Positions 53,961-63,779 of a stretch of DNA of 64,000 bases are shown here, in pieces. Under the pieces are notes generated by a model. That model was not told the origin of the DNA. It did no database searches and saw only the letters and a list, made by a program, of their open reading frames with translations. Source of the stretch: Biomphalaria glabrata (lineage: Eukaryota; Mollusca; Gastropoda; Planorbidae); the NCBI RefSeq assembly GCF_947242115.1, contig NC_074719.1, positions 42,975,349-43,039,348 on the forward strand, read 5' to 3'. Both the position numbers and the translations under genes were made by a program. Positions within the stretch are counted from its first letter, which is position 1. Each line of letters begins with the position of its first letter.

Positions 53961-55015
53961 TTACATACTAAAGTCAAATGAAACTATTTGTTTTTAGGGC
54001 TAGAAAATATTTTTACACTCATCCCCTTTTCTCTGCAAATGTTGGCTATTTTATATTTATTTATAGATATAAGCCAAGTACATCAGTCGCTCAAGGCAAA
54101 GACGTCAGACCATTAAGTATGTAGTGTACATACATTTCGGCACTTCCTTGAGAAGAAAAATTTTTTTTTGTCCTAGACCTTAGCACGAGGAAAGCAGCGG
54201 ATAACTGGATTGACGGGACGGCGTGCAGGGTTCAAACTCGGAACTATCGTGAGATGAAGTTACACGTGAAACAATAGAGACACCTCAAAATAGTTGGCAT
54301 AGAGTTTGTATAATTAATGTATTGTAGGCTGTATGTTCCAAAACGTATGTGTTTTTTTTTTTTTTGCCTGTTTTTCCCCTATGTTAATGCTTTTGTTCGA
54401 TATTTCAGATGCAGTAGTCATATCACTGTCTAGTAAAACAAAAAATCTCGATCTGTCCTGTAAGGCTTTACTTGAATGAATGTGGTTCTTTGTATTATGC
54501 TAGTACCTCTTCTGGTATCATTGGAATGCTCACGGTATATTAATTAAATGTCCTTCTCCGCGCTGAACTTGTTGCATATGTCCCCATGTAAATCTACTGA
54601 GTTATATGACCACACCATGTAAATCGACGAATAAACACGAAGATAGCAGACATGGATTTATTTAACACAAATAATAATTCACAATAAACTGGCAACTTCA
54701 GCCATCAAGAAATCAAGAAAGTTTCACACAAAACAATAGCGTAATCCAAACGAATTCATCAAATAGGCCTACATAGCTAATAATACTTTCATCTTAAATA
54801 CAAGACACGTCTGTCTTCTACAATATTTCTGAGGTCTACTACTTGACCACGTGATTGACACCCCACAATGCAACTGTGGATCTTTGTTTTTCACTTGAAA
54901 CCTCATGAACGTGACTATAGCATGTACTTCCCGCTTCCCTCCTGATACATTCTCAATAGCTATAAATAATGTTGTCACATGTCCCCGTATACCCCGTCAA
55001 AAATGTTTTATTTCA
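53961..55015. other. Gene-free stretch with a degraded tRNA-derived repeat
   Basis: Around 54178-54250 a GTGCAGGGTTCAAACTCGGA piece looks like the B box of a decayed SINE family 2 copy. Otherwise nothing is recognisable. Confidence 0.4.
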
Positions 55016-55019
55016 GGCG

Positions 55020-55315
55020 TAACGTCTGTATTAGATAAGATAAGTTCAAATACAAAAACACAAATTTAATAAAATGCTCTGAAAGACACAAAGATAAAGG
55101 CACATTCCTCGTCCCATTTGCTAGGACAAATTTGTACAAATACTCCTTCTTCCCTAGTGCTATTAGAGCATGGAATGGGTTGCCTGAGCTAGCCAGGAAA
55201 ACCAGTGACTTGGCAGAATTTAAGTCATTGGTTAATATGCATGACTAAATGCATGACGCGTAGGACGTAATCATCTTCTTTTTTGAAGTAACGTCTGTAT
55301 TATATAAGATAAGAG
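55020..55315 (+). mobile_element. LINE family A, C-terminal end and 3' tail
   Basis: The frame YSFFPSAIRAWNGLPELARK followed by TSDLAEFKSLVNMHD and a stop (about 55138-55247) is the typical C-terminus of a non-LTR retrotransposon (SFFPRTI..WN.LP). The 3' end reads GAAGTAACGTCTGTATTATA then TAAGATAAG. Relatives lie at 9115, 30310, 35210, 55682 and 62415. Confidence 0.75.
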
Positions 55316-55530
55316 TGTTTTATGCGGCCCGCGGACACCTATAGAAATTAGGTATGCCCACAGATTATACGTATAGAAAATGATAATAGATTAAAAATAA
55401 ATATCTAAATAAATTACTGAAACTTCTGATTTTGATCACTTATGATGAAGTGGCTAAAGAAACATTGTCTCTAGTCAACAAGTCATTCTAAAACGTTGAA
55501 AGTAAACGAAGAATATTTTTATTGGAAATA

Positions 55531-55531
55531 A

Positions 55532-55576
<45 letters not shown>

Positions 55577-55678
55577 CTTTATTGTCCATATGGAAATTTG
55601 TCTTACAATTTGTGCATTACACCAAACAAAAACATTATAACTATAAGAAACCAGAGTGTACATTCACACCAAACAAAA
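55531..55678 (-). mobile_element. CR1/L2-type LINE 3' UTR with (ATT)n tail
   Basis: (AAT)n at 55531-55575 is followed by CTTTATTGTCCATATGGAAA and TTGTCTTACAATTTGTGCAT, the reverse of the 3' UTR seen at 46283-46350. It is the extreme 3' end of a minus-strand copy, which explains the microsatellite. Confidence 0.7.
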
Positions 55679-55681
55679 AAA

Positions 55682-55835
55682 AAGAAGATGATTACTTCCA
55701 ACGCGTCATGCATTTAGTCATGCATATTAACCAATGACCTAAATTATGCTAAGTCACTCGTTCTCCTGTCTGGCTCAGGCAACCCATTCCATTCTCTAAT
55801 AGCACTAGGGAAGAAGGAGTATTTTTTACAAATTT
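55682..55835 (-). mobile_element. LINE family A C-terminal fragment, antisense
   Basis: On the minus strand it encodes YSFFPSAIREWNGLPEPD-like sequence and ends in CATGCATGACTAAATGCATG then ACGCGTTGGAAGTAATCATC. It abuts the (AAT)n LINE copy, so two LINE ends lie side by side. Confidence 0.7.
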
Positions 55836-55860
55836 GTCGTTGAAAGATAAAAAATATTTA

Positions 55861-55990
55861 ATTGGGGATAAAATGACCGGAGATGAAGCGACCTGGGATG
55901 AAGTGACCAAGGATGAAATGACCGGGGATGAAGTGACCGGGGATGAAGTGACCAGAGATGAAGTGACCTGGAATGAAACGACCGGTCACC
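55861..55990 (+). repeat. 15-bp minisatellite (GATGAAGTGACCGGG)
   Basis: About eight imperfect 15-bp units, GATGAAGTGACCGGG with A/G and GGG/AGG/TGG variants, run from 55868 to about 55987. Because the period is a multiple of three a frame stays open, but it is not a gene. Confidence 0.85.
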
Positions 55991-56459
55991 AGTCATTCAA
56001 TACTATGAAGAAAATGTTGGTTTGGCTTGGAACAAGATGGCGTGTGTAACAACGGAAGGAGCCCGAGCTTTGATTGATTTTTAAAATAAATTAAAGAACA
56101 ATGTCACTACCATAAACTCTTAATGGAAAAATGTGTGCAAAATTGCATTGAATATTAAACATATTATTGACTCAATTATCTCAGTGATCAAACTTATCAG
56201 AGCTAGGGTTCTTAACCACTGGCAGTTCCGATAAATACTAGAAGATTTGGAAACAAAACATTCCGATGTTCGGTACCAAAGTAATATCCGCGTGCTTTAG
56301 CATGGGCAAGGTATTGAGATGAGTGTGGGATATCAGGAAGAAATTGTGATTGACTTTGTTACTAATATTTCTAATGAAGAGTGGAAGACAGACTTCACGT
56401 TTGCCATTAACATTGCAGTAATGGGTTGTTATCACATGAAAAATGTTTTGTTGTAAAAT

Positions 56460-56610
56460 GTTTTCAGAGTTGAAGATAGTTTACTTCCTGGTCCAAACCT
56501 CCCACAGGACGACGGGGGATGGGAGCGGGCAGGGTTTGAACCCTTGACCGTCGATAAATCCGAACGACAGTCCAGCGCGTAAACCGCACGACCAGACAGC
56601 CATCCATATA
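56460..56610 (-). mobile_element. tRNA-derived SINE, family 2
   Basis: On the minus strand: GGATGGCTGTCTGGTCGTGC then GGTTTACGCGCTGGACTGTC, the B-box-like GGGTTCAAACCCTGCC, then CCCGCTCCCATCCCCCGTCG and GGTTTGGACCAGGAAGTAAA to TCTTCAACTCTGAAAAC. It is the better preserved of the two family 2 copies. Confidence 0.8.
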
Positions 56611-57064
56611 TGTGCGTGTTAAATCTTTTCAAACCAATCTTTCCCAGTTCTCCAGACATGCAAGTGAAAACAGGTTTTGTCATTTTTCTTTGCTGAAAAG
56701 TGAGACTATTTCTAGTAAATTGGTTGAAAAGTACAATACTTTATTTTGGATTCCTTGATTGAGGAATTTGAAAGCAAATTTAATACGTCAAGAACATGGA
56801 ACCAGCTTTCAATAATCTCAGCTCACCATTTAGCGCAGGGGCTGCTTCTGCTTCAGAGGACATACCTCCAAGCAAATTATGACCCGAAAGAGACGTTCCA
56901 GTCAGTTCTTTCAGTTTTATGGGTGTCAAAAGCTGTTTTTCAGCTTAAAAAAATTTGCTACTAAACTTAAGCAAGAAAATTTAATGTAATATAAGTTAGA
57001 AGAACAATACCAAAAATTCGTTGGCATTGATTTATTTTTCACTAAACATAGATACTTAAAAGTC

Positions 57065-57205
57065 CAGTGCTTTTTTTTTTTGTGACGGTTCGCACCGGTA
57101 CGGCGTACCGTCACCATTTTCAATGTGGGGAAAATTATAACTTTTCTTGTATTTTAACGTTTATTATTAATTTATTAGTAGTTAAAAGTTAGACAATCCA
57201 TCATT
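57065..57205 (+). mobile_element. CAGTGC-family hAT MITE, truncated
   Basis: It begins CAGTGCTTTTTTTTTTTGTG and contains CACCGGTACGGCGTACC, TTTTCAATGTGGGGAAAATT and TTATTAGTAGTTAAAAGTTA then GACAATCCATCA as in the 45.2-kb copy. The right terminus is missing, so there is no TSD. Confidence 0.7.
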
Positions 57206-57714
57206 AATTTTTTTTTTATCTAAACGTGACGGACAGACAGACCGACAGACCAACTGCACACAAGCGGCTTTTATCCTGAAGGCGCACTAAACAAAAAAAT
57301 AAATAAAATCTGATTATTTAAAACTTTTTGAGGGATTTAATTTAGTACCATGTTGTCGCGGCCAATTGAAACAAAAATGTGCGTGACATTTACACACAAA
57401 GTGCATTCTTAGCCTTTATAAACAAACATAAATGTTTTCTTTTAATTTTAATAGCTGGTTTACCAGAAAAGACACTACTATTATTTACATTTGTTGTAAA
57501 CATTTCTTGTACATTTTACATTATATTTAAATAAGTGGTACTGAAAAATTTTTTAGAATTGGTGTAATATTTTTAAAAGCGCTTGCATAATTCATTTTAT
57601 AAACAGTTTGCTTTTAGAAAGCAAAATGTAACTGTTGCACCTAAACTTTGCAAGCCACAACGCATGCTGAAAAATGTATCATTTCCCTTCTAGCTTTTGA
57701 GATCTGAGTGTGAT

Positions 57715-57837
57715 AGACTGACAGACGGGGGCGATCATTAGAGAGAGAAAGAGAGATAGAAAGAGAGAGATAGAGAGAGATAGCAAGAGTGAGAAAGAGA
57801 GAGATAGAGAGAGCTGGTACAAACGGTGGCTTTTTCA
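57715..57837 (-). repeat. (GA)n repeat tied to a CAAACGGTGGC flank
   Basis: A GAGAGATAGAGAGA-type tract is followed by GAGCTGGTACAAACGGTGGC. On the minus strand this is TTTGTACCAGCTCTCTCT, the same junction that opens the CT tract at 58490. Confidence 0.7.
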
Positions 57838-57866
57838 CTTACAGGGGGAGTCAATTAAAAAAAAAT

Positions 57867-57937
57867 TGCATCGACCGGGAATCGAACCCGGGTCACCCGC
57901 GTGGCAGGCGAGTATTCTACCACTAGACCACCGATGC
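57867..57937 (-). tRNA. tRNA-Gly (anticodon GCC)
   Basis: It is a 71-nt copy identical to the one at 53890-53960, with intact A and B boxes and a T run (the complement of the A run at 57857-57865) serving as terminator on the minus strand. Flanking sequence differs from the other copies. Confidence 0.98.
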
Positions 57938-58484
57938 TCACTTTTAGAGATAGTCTTAAAGATAATATACATAACTATGTTCTGTTTCATTTGTTTCACA
58001 CTCGCAGGAGGCATACTTTTTAATTCCCAATTGACCATTTCTATGACAAAGTAAGGCTATAAAAAAGTAACTCTCCAAGCACCACCGAGGCTAAATTCTG
58101 AGATTCAGTCTATTGCAACCATAGACATAAATAAATATAGACTGGCCGAAGGAAGTAACTTCATGTAACTTGAAAACATGTATATCTATTGTATTCGGAT
58201 TTCCGAATTATGAAAAATTGCATGATCTTCATTCTTAGAGATTAAACAAAACTACACTGCCTCCTTATTTACAATATATATAGGTGTGTGGCTGAAATAG
58301 ATATGAATACTTAACTTTTATACTGCTCATAAATGCTGTATAATAAAGTACACAAAATTGCAAGTCTAAAATTTTCGTTTCATAAAACTCTTAAATCGGA
58401 TAGTCTAAATTTATTTATGTCTATGATTGCAACATGATCTGGGCCTAGGAAGATGGCCTCTGTTTTTGAGTATAAATATTCCTA

Positions 58485-58494
58485 TTTGTACCAG

Positions 58495-58534
<40 letters not shown>

Positions 58535-58630
58535 TTCTATCTCTCTCTCGTAAACCGTTGGCCAAAGAAACAGATGACCTTAACATCACCTGTCCTAAAG
58601 ATTGCAAGGTCTGAAAGGGGAACTTTTACT
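58485..58630 (+). mobile_element. SINE family 1 tail joined to a (CT)n tract
   Basis: TTTGTACCAGCTCTCTCTCT runs into about 60 bp of CT/CTTT repeat, then CGTAAACCGTTGGCCAAAGA then AACAGATGACCTTAACATCA, CCTGTCCTAAAGATTGCAAG and GTCTGAAAGGGGAAC, the conserved SINE tail. The SINE head and body are replaced by the CT tract. Confidence 0.7.
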
Positions 58631-58673
58631 TTACTCCATACGCTTTCGAAGAAGTTCCATGCATTGCAACAGT

Positions 58674-58889
58674 CAGTGGTGTAGCTAAGGATTTGCCATC
58701 CTTTGGGGGCCATGATGGGTATATGGCCTCTTTGAGGGCCCCCGCATTCTGACATTCGACATCATGACATGAGATAATGGCGTAATATTCAATATTTAAT
58801 GAAAAAATAACATATTTCGATTACTCATTGATTGGGCCCCTGGGGATTTTCAAATTCTTCCCCCCTCCCCCACCCTAGCTACGCCACTG
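58674..58889. mobile_element. hAT MITE (CAGTGGTGTAGC ends)
   Basis: The 216-bp element begins CAGTGGTGTAGCTAAGG and ends CCCTAGCTACGCCACTG. Flanks GCAACAGT and ACAACAAT match at 6 of 8 bases, an aged 8-bp TSD. The interior has GGGGGCC/GGGCCCC blocks and no coding capacity. Confidence 0.7.
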
Positions 58890-59190
58890 ACAACAATTCA
58901 ACCAGACACGGGTCTGGTTGAATTTTAAAGTTTCCATCGGGCGTACATTAATTAATTATATCTACGCCCTCTTTCACGTCTCTGATTATAGAAATGTTAC
59001 GGTTAAATACTCCCTATAACATTTGAATATAACTAACGAGGGCAACAAAAACGCCATGCCCCAGGGGAGGCACACTAACAAGTATCACGTGACCAAAAAT
59101 GTCAAGGTCGCAGAACGTAAACAAAATGTTTTTCTTGATTTTTTTTTTTATTTTTACGCCAACTCTTAAATCACTGGCTACGGTGTTAGT

Positions 59191-59580
59191 AGAGTCACTA
59201 CACCTAGAGTCACTACACCTTGAGTCACTAAACCTAGAGTCATTAACCTTAGATTCACTACACCTAGAGTCACTACACCTAGAGTCACTACACCTAGAGT
59301 CACTAAACCTAGAATCACTACACCTAGAGTCACTACACCTAGAGTCACTACACCTAGAGTCACTACACCTAGAGTCACTACACCTAGAGTCACTACACCT
59401 AGAGTCACTAAACCTAGAGTCACTACACCTAGAGTCACTACACCTAGAGACACTAACCCTAGAGTCACTACACATAGAGTCACTAAACCTAGAATCACTA
59501 CACCTAGAGTCACTACACCTAGAGTCACTACACCTAGAGTCACTACACCTAGAGTCACTAAACCTAGAGTCACTACACCT
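59191..59580. repeat. 15-bp minisatellite, 26 units (AGAGTCACTACACCT)
   Basis: The array is exactly 390 bp, 26 units of 15 bp, most identical to AGAGTCACTACACCT. Variants are mainly CACTAAACCT and AGAATCACTA. A period divisible by three leaves long open frames on both strands (up to about 200 codons with SRCSD, LHLES or TLGVV repeats). These are consequences of the array, not genes. Confidence 0.97.
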
Positions 59581-60228
59581 AGTCTTAGAGCGAGACCAAT
59601 CGTTATAGGGGTCCTGAACTCTGACCTGCAACGTCACAACCTTAATTTTGGCTCTTATTCAGGAGCCCTTTTCATGATTATCCTTTTTTTTTTTTTTGCT
59701 TCATTTTGGAAGCTTTTCTTTTGTCTTGTAAACATACAGTTAGAAATCGTTGCAGTTTACATCTGTGATGACGTCACCAACAGCACACAACCTAACGATA
59801 AAATATACGTTAAAAAAATTATTTATTAAAGAGTGCCTAATTTTCCGGTGCCTAATTTTTTTCTTCTTTTGTTTATGTGATTTTATTGTATGCTTTTTTT
59901 TTCAACTAACATTTAAAAAATGTACAAATGACGTTACATAAAAAAAAAATTACATTTTTAAAAATTTAATCAGATAATTTTCTATCTCAATGATGTTGCA
60001 CACTTTGTGGAGATCTCCCAAAGTCAGAGATAAAATGGCTGCCTGGTGATGTGGTATGCACTCTAAATTTTTTTTTTTGGGGGGGGGGGGACAATAAATT
60101 ATCTTTATAAAAGATTTCATTTTAGACTCTTAAACAATTCATCATTACCAAATGAAACGCTATTTCGTCATGCCATTTTTTTATTAACAATTTAAAAAAA
60201 AAATCTAAATAATAATAAAAATCATCAT

Positions 60229-60315
60229 CATCATCATCATTATTGGCCTCCTTCAGTCGTACGACGACTACGGTTCATCTCAAACACTTTTTCTTGTGGC
60301 TGTGGAGCCCTATTT
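60229..60315. repeat. Dispersed repeat end, CCTCCTTCAGTCGTACGACG
   Basis: After (ATC)n comes TTGGCCTCCTTCAGTCGTAC then GACGACTACGGTTCATCTCA. The reverse complement of this core lies at 61718-61757. It is an unclassified dispersed family. Confidence 0.5.
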
Positions 60316-60414
60316 TGGAGAGACACTCCCGTCCATGAATATTGCAGGTTAAGGTAAATGAATACAGCAGTCAACAGTCAATCTTAATGTTAGACTTGTC
60401 ACGTCTTACTATAA

Positions 60415-60485
60415 GCATCGGTGGTCTAGTGGTAGAATACTCGCCTGCCACGCGGGTGACCCGGGTTCGATTCCCGGTCGATGCA
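60415..60485 (+). tRNA. tRNA-Gly (anticodon GCC)
   Basis: A 71-nt cloverleaf identical to the copies at 53890, 57867 and 62073. A T8 run begins two bases after its end (60487-60494) and should terminate RNA polymerase III. Confidence 0.98.
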
Positions 60486-60486
60486 A

Positions 60487-60811
60487 TTTTTTTTGGGCTA
60501 CTGAATATGTCATGAAAAAGAAAAAGACGCCCATGTTTTACTTAGATTTCCAACATTAAACTTCGAGACACGAAGAAGAAAGTGATGTTGAGAAATGCAG
60601 TGACTATGTAATGGAACGTAAAGGAGAAAAAGAAAGACATTTTTTTTTGGGCTACTGAATTTTTGAATATGTCATGAAAAAGAAAAAGACGCCCATGTTT
60701 TACTTAGATTTCCAACATTAAACTAATGACTTCGAGACACGAAGAAGAAAGTGATGTTGAGAAATGCAGTGACTATGTAATGGAACGTAAAGGAGAAAAA
60801 GAAAGACATTT
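60487..60811 (+). repeat. Tandem duplication of about 154 bp downstream of the tRNA
   Basis: The unit from TTTTTTTTGGGCTACTGAAT to GGAGAAAAAGAAAGACAT occurs at 60487-60640 and again at 60641-60811. The copies are nearly identical; the second has two short insertions (TTTTTGA and AATGA). The first unit starts with the tRNA terminator, so the T-run was copied too. Confidence 0.9.
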
Positions 60812-60851
60812 AAAAAATACGTACCCCCCCCACCAAGCTTATACGAAGTGT

Positions 60852-61028
60852 AATGGACCTCATTCACCAATCGTAAACAAACAATATTTAGCCACGTGAT
60901 AATATTGATAAAACAATGAAAATTACGTATCACGTAACAGTCTTTATGGATTGCGTCATTTGTATAGAAGATATAAAAAACCACGTGGCAAAATGTTGTT
61001 TGTTTTCGATTGGTGAATGAGGTCCATT
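60852..61028. mobile_element. MITE, AATGGACCTCATTC family, copy 2
   Basis: This copy has perfect 22-bp terminal inverted repeats, AATGGACCTCATTCACCAAT plus CG at the left (60852) and the complement at the right (61028). The inner sequence (AAACAAACAATATTTAGCCA with CGTG, and CCACGTGGCAAAATGTTG) extends the pairing into a nearly full-length hairpin. No clear TSD is seen. Confidence 0.8.
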
Positions 61029-61219
61029 GTATCAATGTGTTTGGATCAGTCATGCAGGCGTATTGAGTTTGTAATAGATCTAGACCAACTACAATAAATC
61101 TGGGAGATCAGAAATATTTGCGGTGCCGAAATTACCGGTGCCTAAAATTCTAGTGCCTAGATTCCGGCTGATGAAAGATACGTCACCATTTTGAAAGCAA
61201 ACATCCGAGCTTTTCTGAT

Positions 61220-61765
61220 AAGAATATTCAGTATTTTAGAGGTAAGGTTAGGTTTGTATAAATGTTGGGCATTTTACAGACACGTGTCTCTTTTGCAAAG
61301 CTCCTGAAATGATGGAAACTCACAGGCTGCCCCGCTGGTGATTCTGCTTGGATTCGATGCAAGTCTTTGTTTTTGTTTTTTTCCATTGGCGTTAACCCTT
61401 CCTGGTGGCCCCACTGGTGGGCAAATAAGTCTGCAACGGTGTTGCCAGTCACAATGACTTGACACTGGTAGTGGTACCCAGAGCATTGTTACCAGCGTGA
61501 CTTAATATTGGCTTTTATCGCGTGAGGCCATGATGACAATGTCGATCTCACTGTCAAATATTTGATGACCTCGGTCTAGAGCTTTGTGGTATATCTGAGA
61601 ATGGACGTAGACAGTGCTTAAGTTAGTACATTTTGATTATATATATATATATATATATGTATATATCTGTGTGTAATGAGTTTGATTATATATTACTACT
61701 TTATGAGGAAGTGCTATGAGATGAACCATAGTCGTTCTACGACTGAAGGAGGCCAATGACTTTAT
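61220..61765 (-). repeat. Unclassified dispersed repeat with a short open frame
   Basis: On the minus strand it starts TTGGCCTCCTTCAGTCGTAG (61757), as the family end at 60241. A (TA)n run and then a frame including VADLFAHQWGHQEG, HRIQAESPAGQPVSFHHFRS and FAKETRVCKM follow. I do not recognise the product; a LINE 5' region is possible. Confidence 0.4.
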
Positions 61766-62072
61766 GAAGCCGACTTCAAAATAATTTGATAATCGTTACC
61801 TTTAGATTTAGGTCCTCTAGAATTCTACCTTGACTCTCTCTCTCTCCTCTATATATTTGGTAAGAAAGACACAATGTCAGGTCGCCCAACAAGGCTTGTA
61901 ACACATTCTTCCCCCCCACTCTAACCCCGCCCTCTGGTGATTCCCTCATCAGGGACCTGACCAGGTAAAATTCAAAAGGTCAACTAAGATGAAAAAAAAA
62001 ATTTCAAAGTACAGCATACTTTAAAGTTTAAAGTATACTAAATAAAGATAAGCACAACTTAAAGTAATGTAA

Positions 62073-62143
62073 GCATCGGTGGTCTAGTGGTAGAATACTC
62101 GCCTGCCACGCGGGTGACCCGGGTTCGATTCCCGGTCGATGCA
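62073..62143 (+). tRNA. tRNA-Gly (anticodon GCC)
   Basis: The fourth identical 71-nt copy, intact A and B boxes, with a T-rich stretch (ATTATTTTTG) a few bases downstream. Confidence 0.98.
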
Positions 62144-62414
62144 AATTATTTTTGTTTTGTTTTTAAAGATAAAATGGTCTTTGAAAAATCTCGATCCAAG
62201 AAGCAAGCAAAGTATACGTTACATTAGAAACAATGGATGCTCAAGAAGAAGTTGTTTTATTTCAAAGTTGTTTATTTTTTTAATATCAATTCAAACTTTA
62301 TGATAGTCTATTATTTTCATTCAATTAAATTATTCTAATTACTTCCATATTGCAATGAATCATTTCAGTGAGCTATGCTCAATCAAGTTCTTCTATTACC
62401 AGTCCGACTCATTA

Positions 62415-62615
62415 TTTTACAACGGCATACTACTTCTTCTCTAGTGCTATTAGAGCATGGAGTGGGTTGCCTGAGTCAGCCAAGAAAATCAATGACTTTG
62501 CAGAGTTTATGTCATTGATTACCATGCACGACTAGATTAAACTAGGCATACGCTTAGGATATAATCATCTTTTTTTAAAAGTAACATCTATATTTTATAA
62601 GATAAGATAGATAAG
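62415..62615 (+). mobile_element. LINE family A, C-terminal end and 3' tail
   Basis: The frame FSSAIRAWSGLPESAKKIND, then FAEFMSLITMHD and a stop, is followed by AAGTAACATCTATATTTTAT and (AAGAT)n. It is a 5'-truncated copy of the family seen at 55020. Confidence 0.75.
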
Positions 62616-63070
62616 ATAAGATGGTGCACAAAATGTTCATGTTTTTTTTTAAATTTATTTAACTCTTTACTGAATACGAAAAACAGTTGAGTCGAGTGCG
62701 GGAATTTCCGCTGAAGCCTGTGTTAAAACAATCATGTAGTCCTACCGGTAAAAACATTTTTTTTTTAAAGACAATGCCTTCTTTGTAAAGCTGATGACCC
62801 GTTGTAAGAGCGATTACTAATGGATGATAGATAATTTTTTTTTATTTTTTTACCCCGCACCAATTAGAATACTGTATATGGTTAGAGATAAAGAGATAGA
62901 TGATGCTAGTTTTGTTCAGCAATGATTTTCACATAAGACGGTGTGCAAAATGTTACCGATACTCTGTTTTGTCAACAAATATATGCGGGAATTTCCACTA
63001 CCTGTGTTTAAGATATTGATCTCCAGAAGAAATTTAATTTTAAGATTATTATATTTTACTTTCTTCTTAT
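62616..63070. other. Gene-free AT-rich stretch
   Basis: It contains two related GGGAATTTCC-bearing segments (about 62699 and 62988) with GTGCACAAAATGTTCATG/GTGTGCAAAATGTTACCG nearby, perhaps an old local duplication. No gene is seen. Confidence 0.35.
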
Positions 63071-63073
63071 CTC

Positions 63074-63400
63074 TTAATCCTGTGTACTTCCAGGGGAGCA
63101 TAGGGCCGCAACCACACCTCTCCAACGAACTAGGTTCTGAGCAGCTTTCTTCATATGCTCCCATGTCATTCCAGTACCCTCAGCTTCACTGATGACTGAC
63201 CTCTTCCATGTTTGCTTAGGTCTGCCCACTTTCCTCTTTCCTTGTGGGTTCCAGTCAAGTGCCTGTCTTGCAACATTGGTAGCTGGTTTTCGCGGGGTGT
63301 GTCCTATCCAGCTCCATTTTCGTTTTGTGGTGTCTTGGTCTATGGGCTTTTGTCTAGTTCTCTTCCACACAAATCGATAGTAGTTATCTTTTCTGGCCAC
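63074..63400 (-). mobile_element. RTE-type LINE C-terminal fragment
   Basis: The frame reads RKWSWIGHTPRKPATNVARQ, ALDWNPQGKRKVGRPKQTWK, RSVISEAEGTGMTWEHMKKA and NLVRWRGVVAALCS, the characteristic C-terminus of RTE-like elements. It is uninterrupted over about 108 codons, so this copy is younger than the one at 36970-38410. Upstream parts are absent. Confidence 0.82.
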
Positions 63401-63529
63401 CTAATTCCTAATATTTTATTTTACTTTACTTTGAAAAATTATAATGGAAGAACCAAGAGTGTTCCCTTTTTTTTAAAAAAGTTGATCTGAGATTTGGAAG
63501 TGAGAGAAAGAAAGTGTCGAAAATGTGTA

Positions 63530-63531
63530 CC

Positions 63532-63566
<35 letters not shown>

Positions 63567-63567
63567 G
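63530..63567 (+). repeat. (CAGA)n microsatellite
   Basis: About nine CAGA/GACA units in a row, leading to short spurious Cys/Leu/Ser frames on the other strand. Confidence 0.95.
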
Positions 63568-63779
63568 TGAGTTGAAATAAGCCTTGTAATAAAAATGAAG
63601 GCAAGCACCTAACATTAACACCGCCGCACCATAACCCTAGCCTCGATGACGAAAAATGATAACATCACAGCAACCTTCTTTACCATGGCTCTGGTATATA
63701 ACATAGCGTTTCCGTAGTGATTATCAGCTATCAGGAAAAAAAAAAAGACAAATTAGTTTGTACTTTGTGTACACTCTGG

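Noticed and set aside
55834-56049. Frame with repeated GDEVT units
   Set aside because: It is a translation of the 15-bp minisatellite; no splice sites or homology.
59014-59637. Long repetitive open frames on both strands (about 207, 169 and 131 codons)
   Set aside because: They are produced by a 15-bp tandem array whose period is a multiple of three, so stops are absent in several frames at once. There is no gene structure around them.
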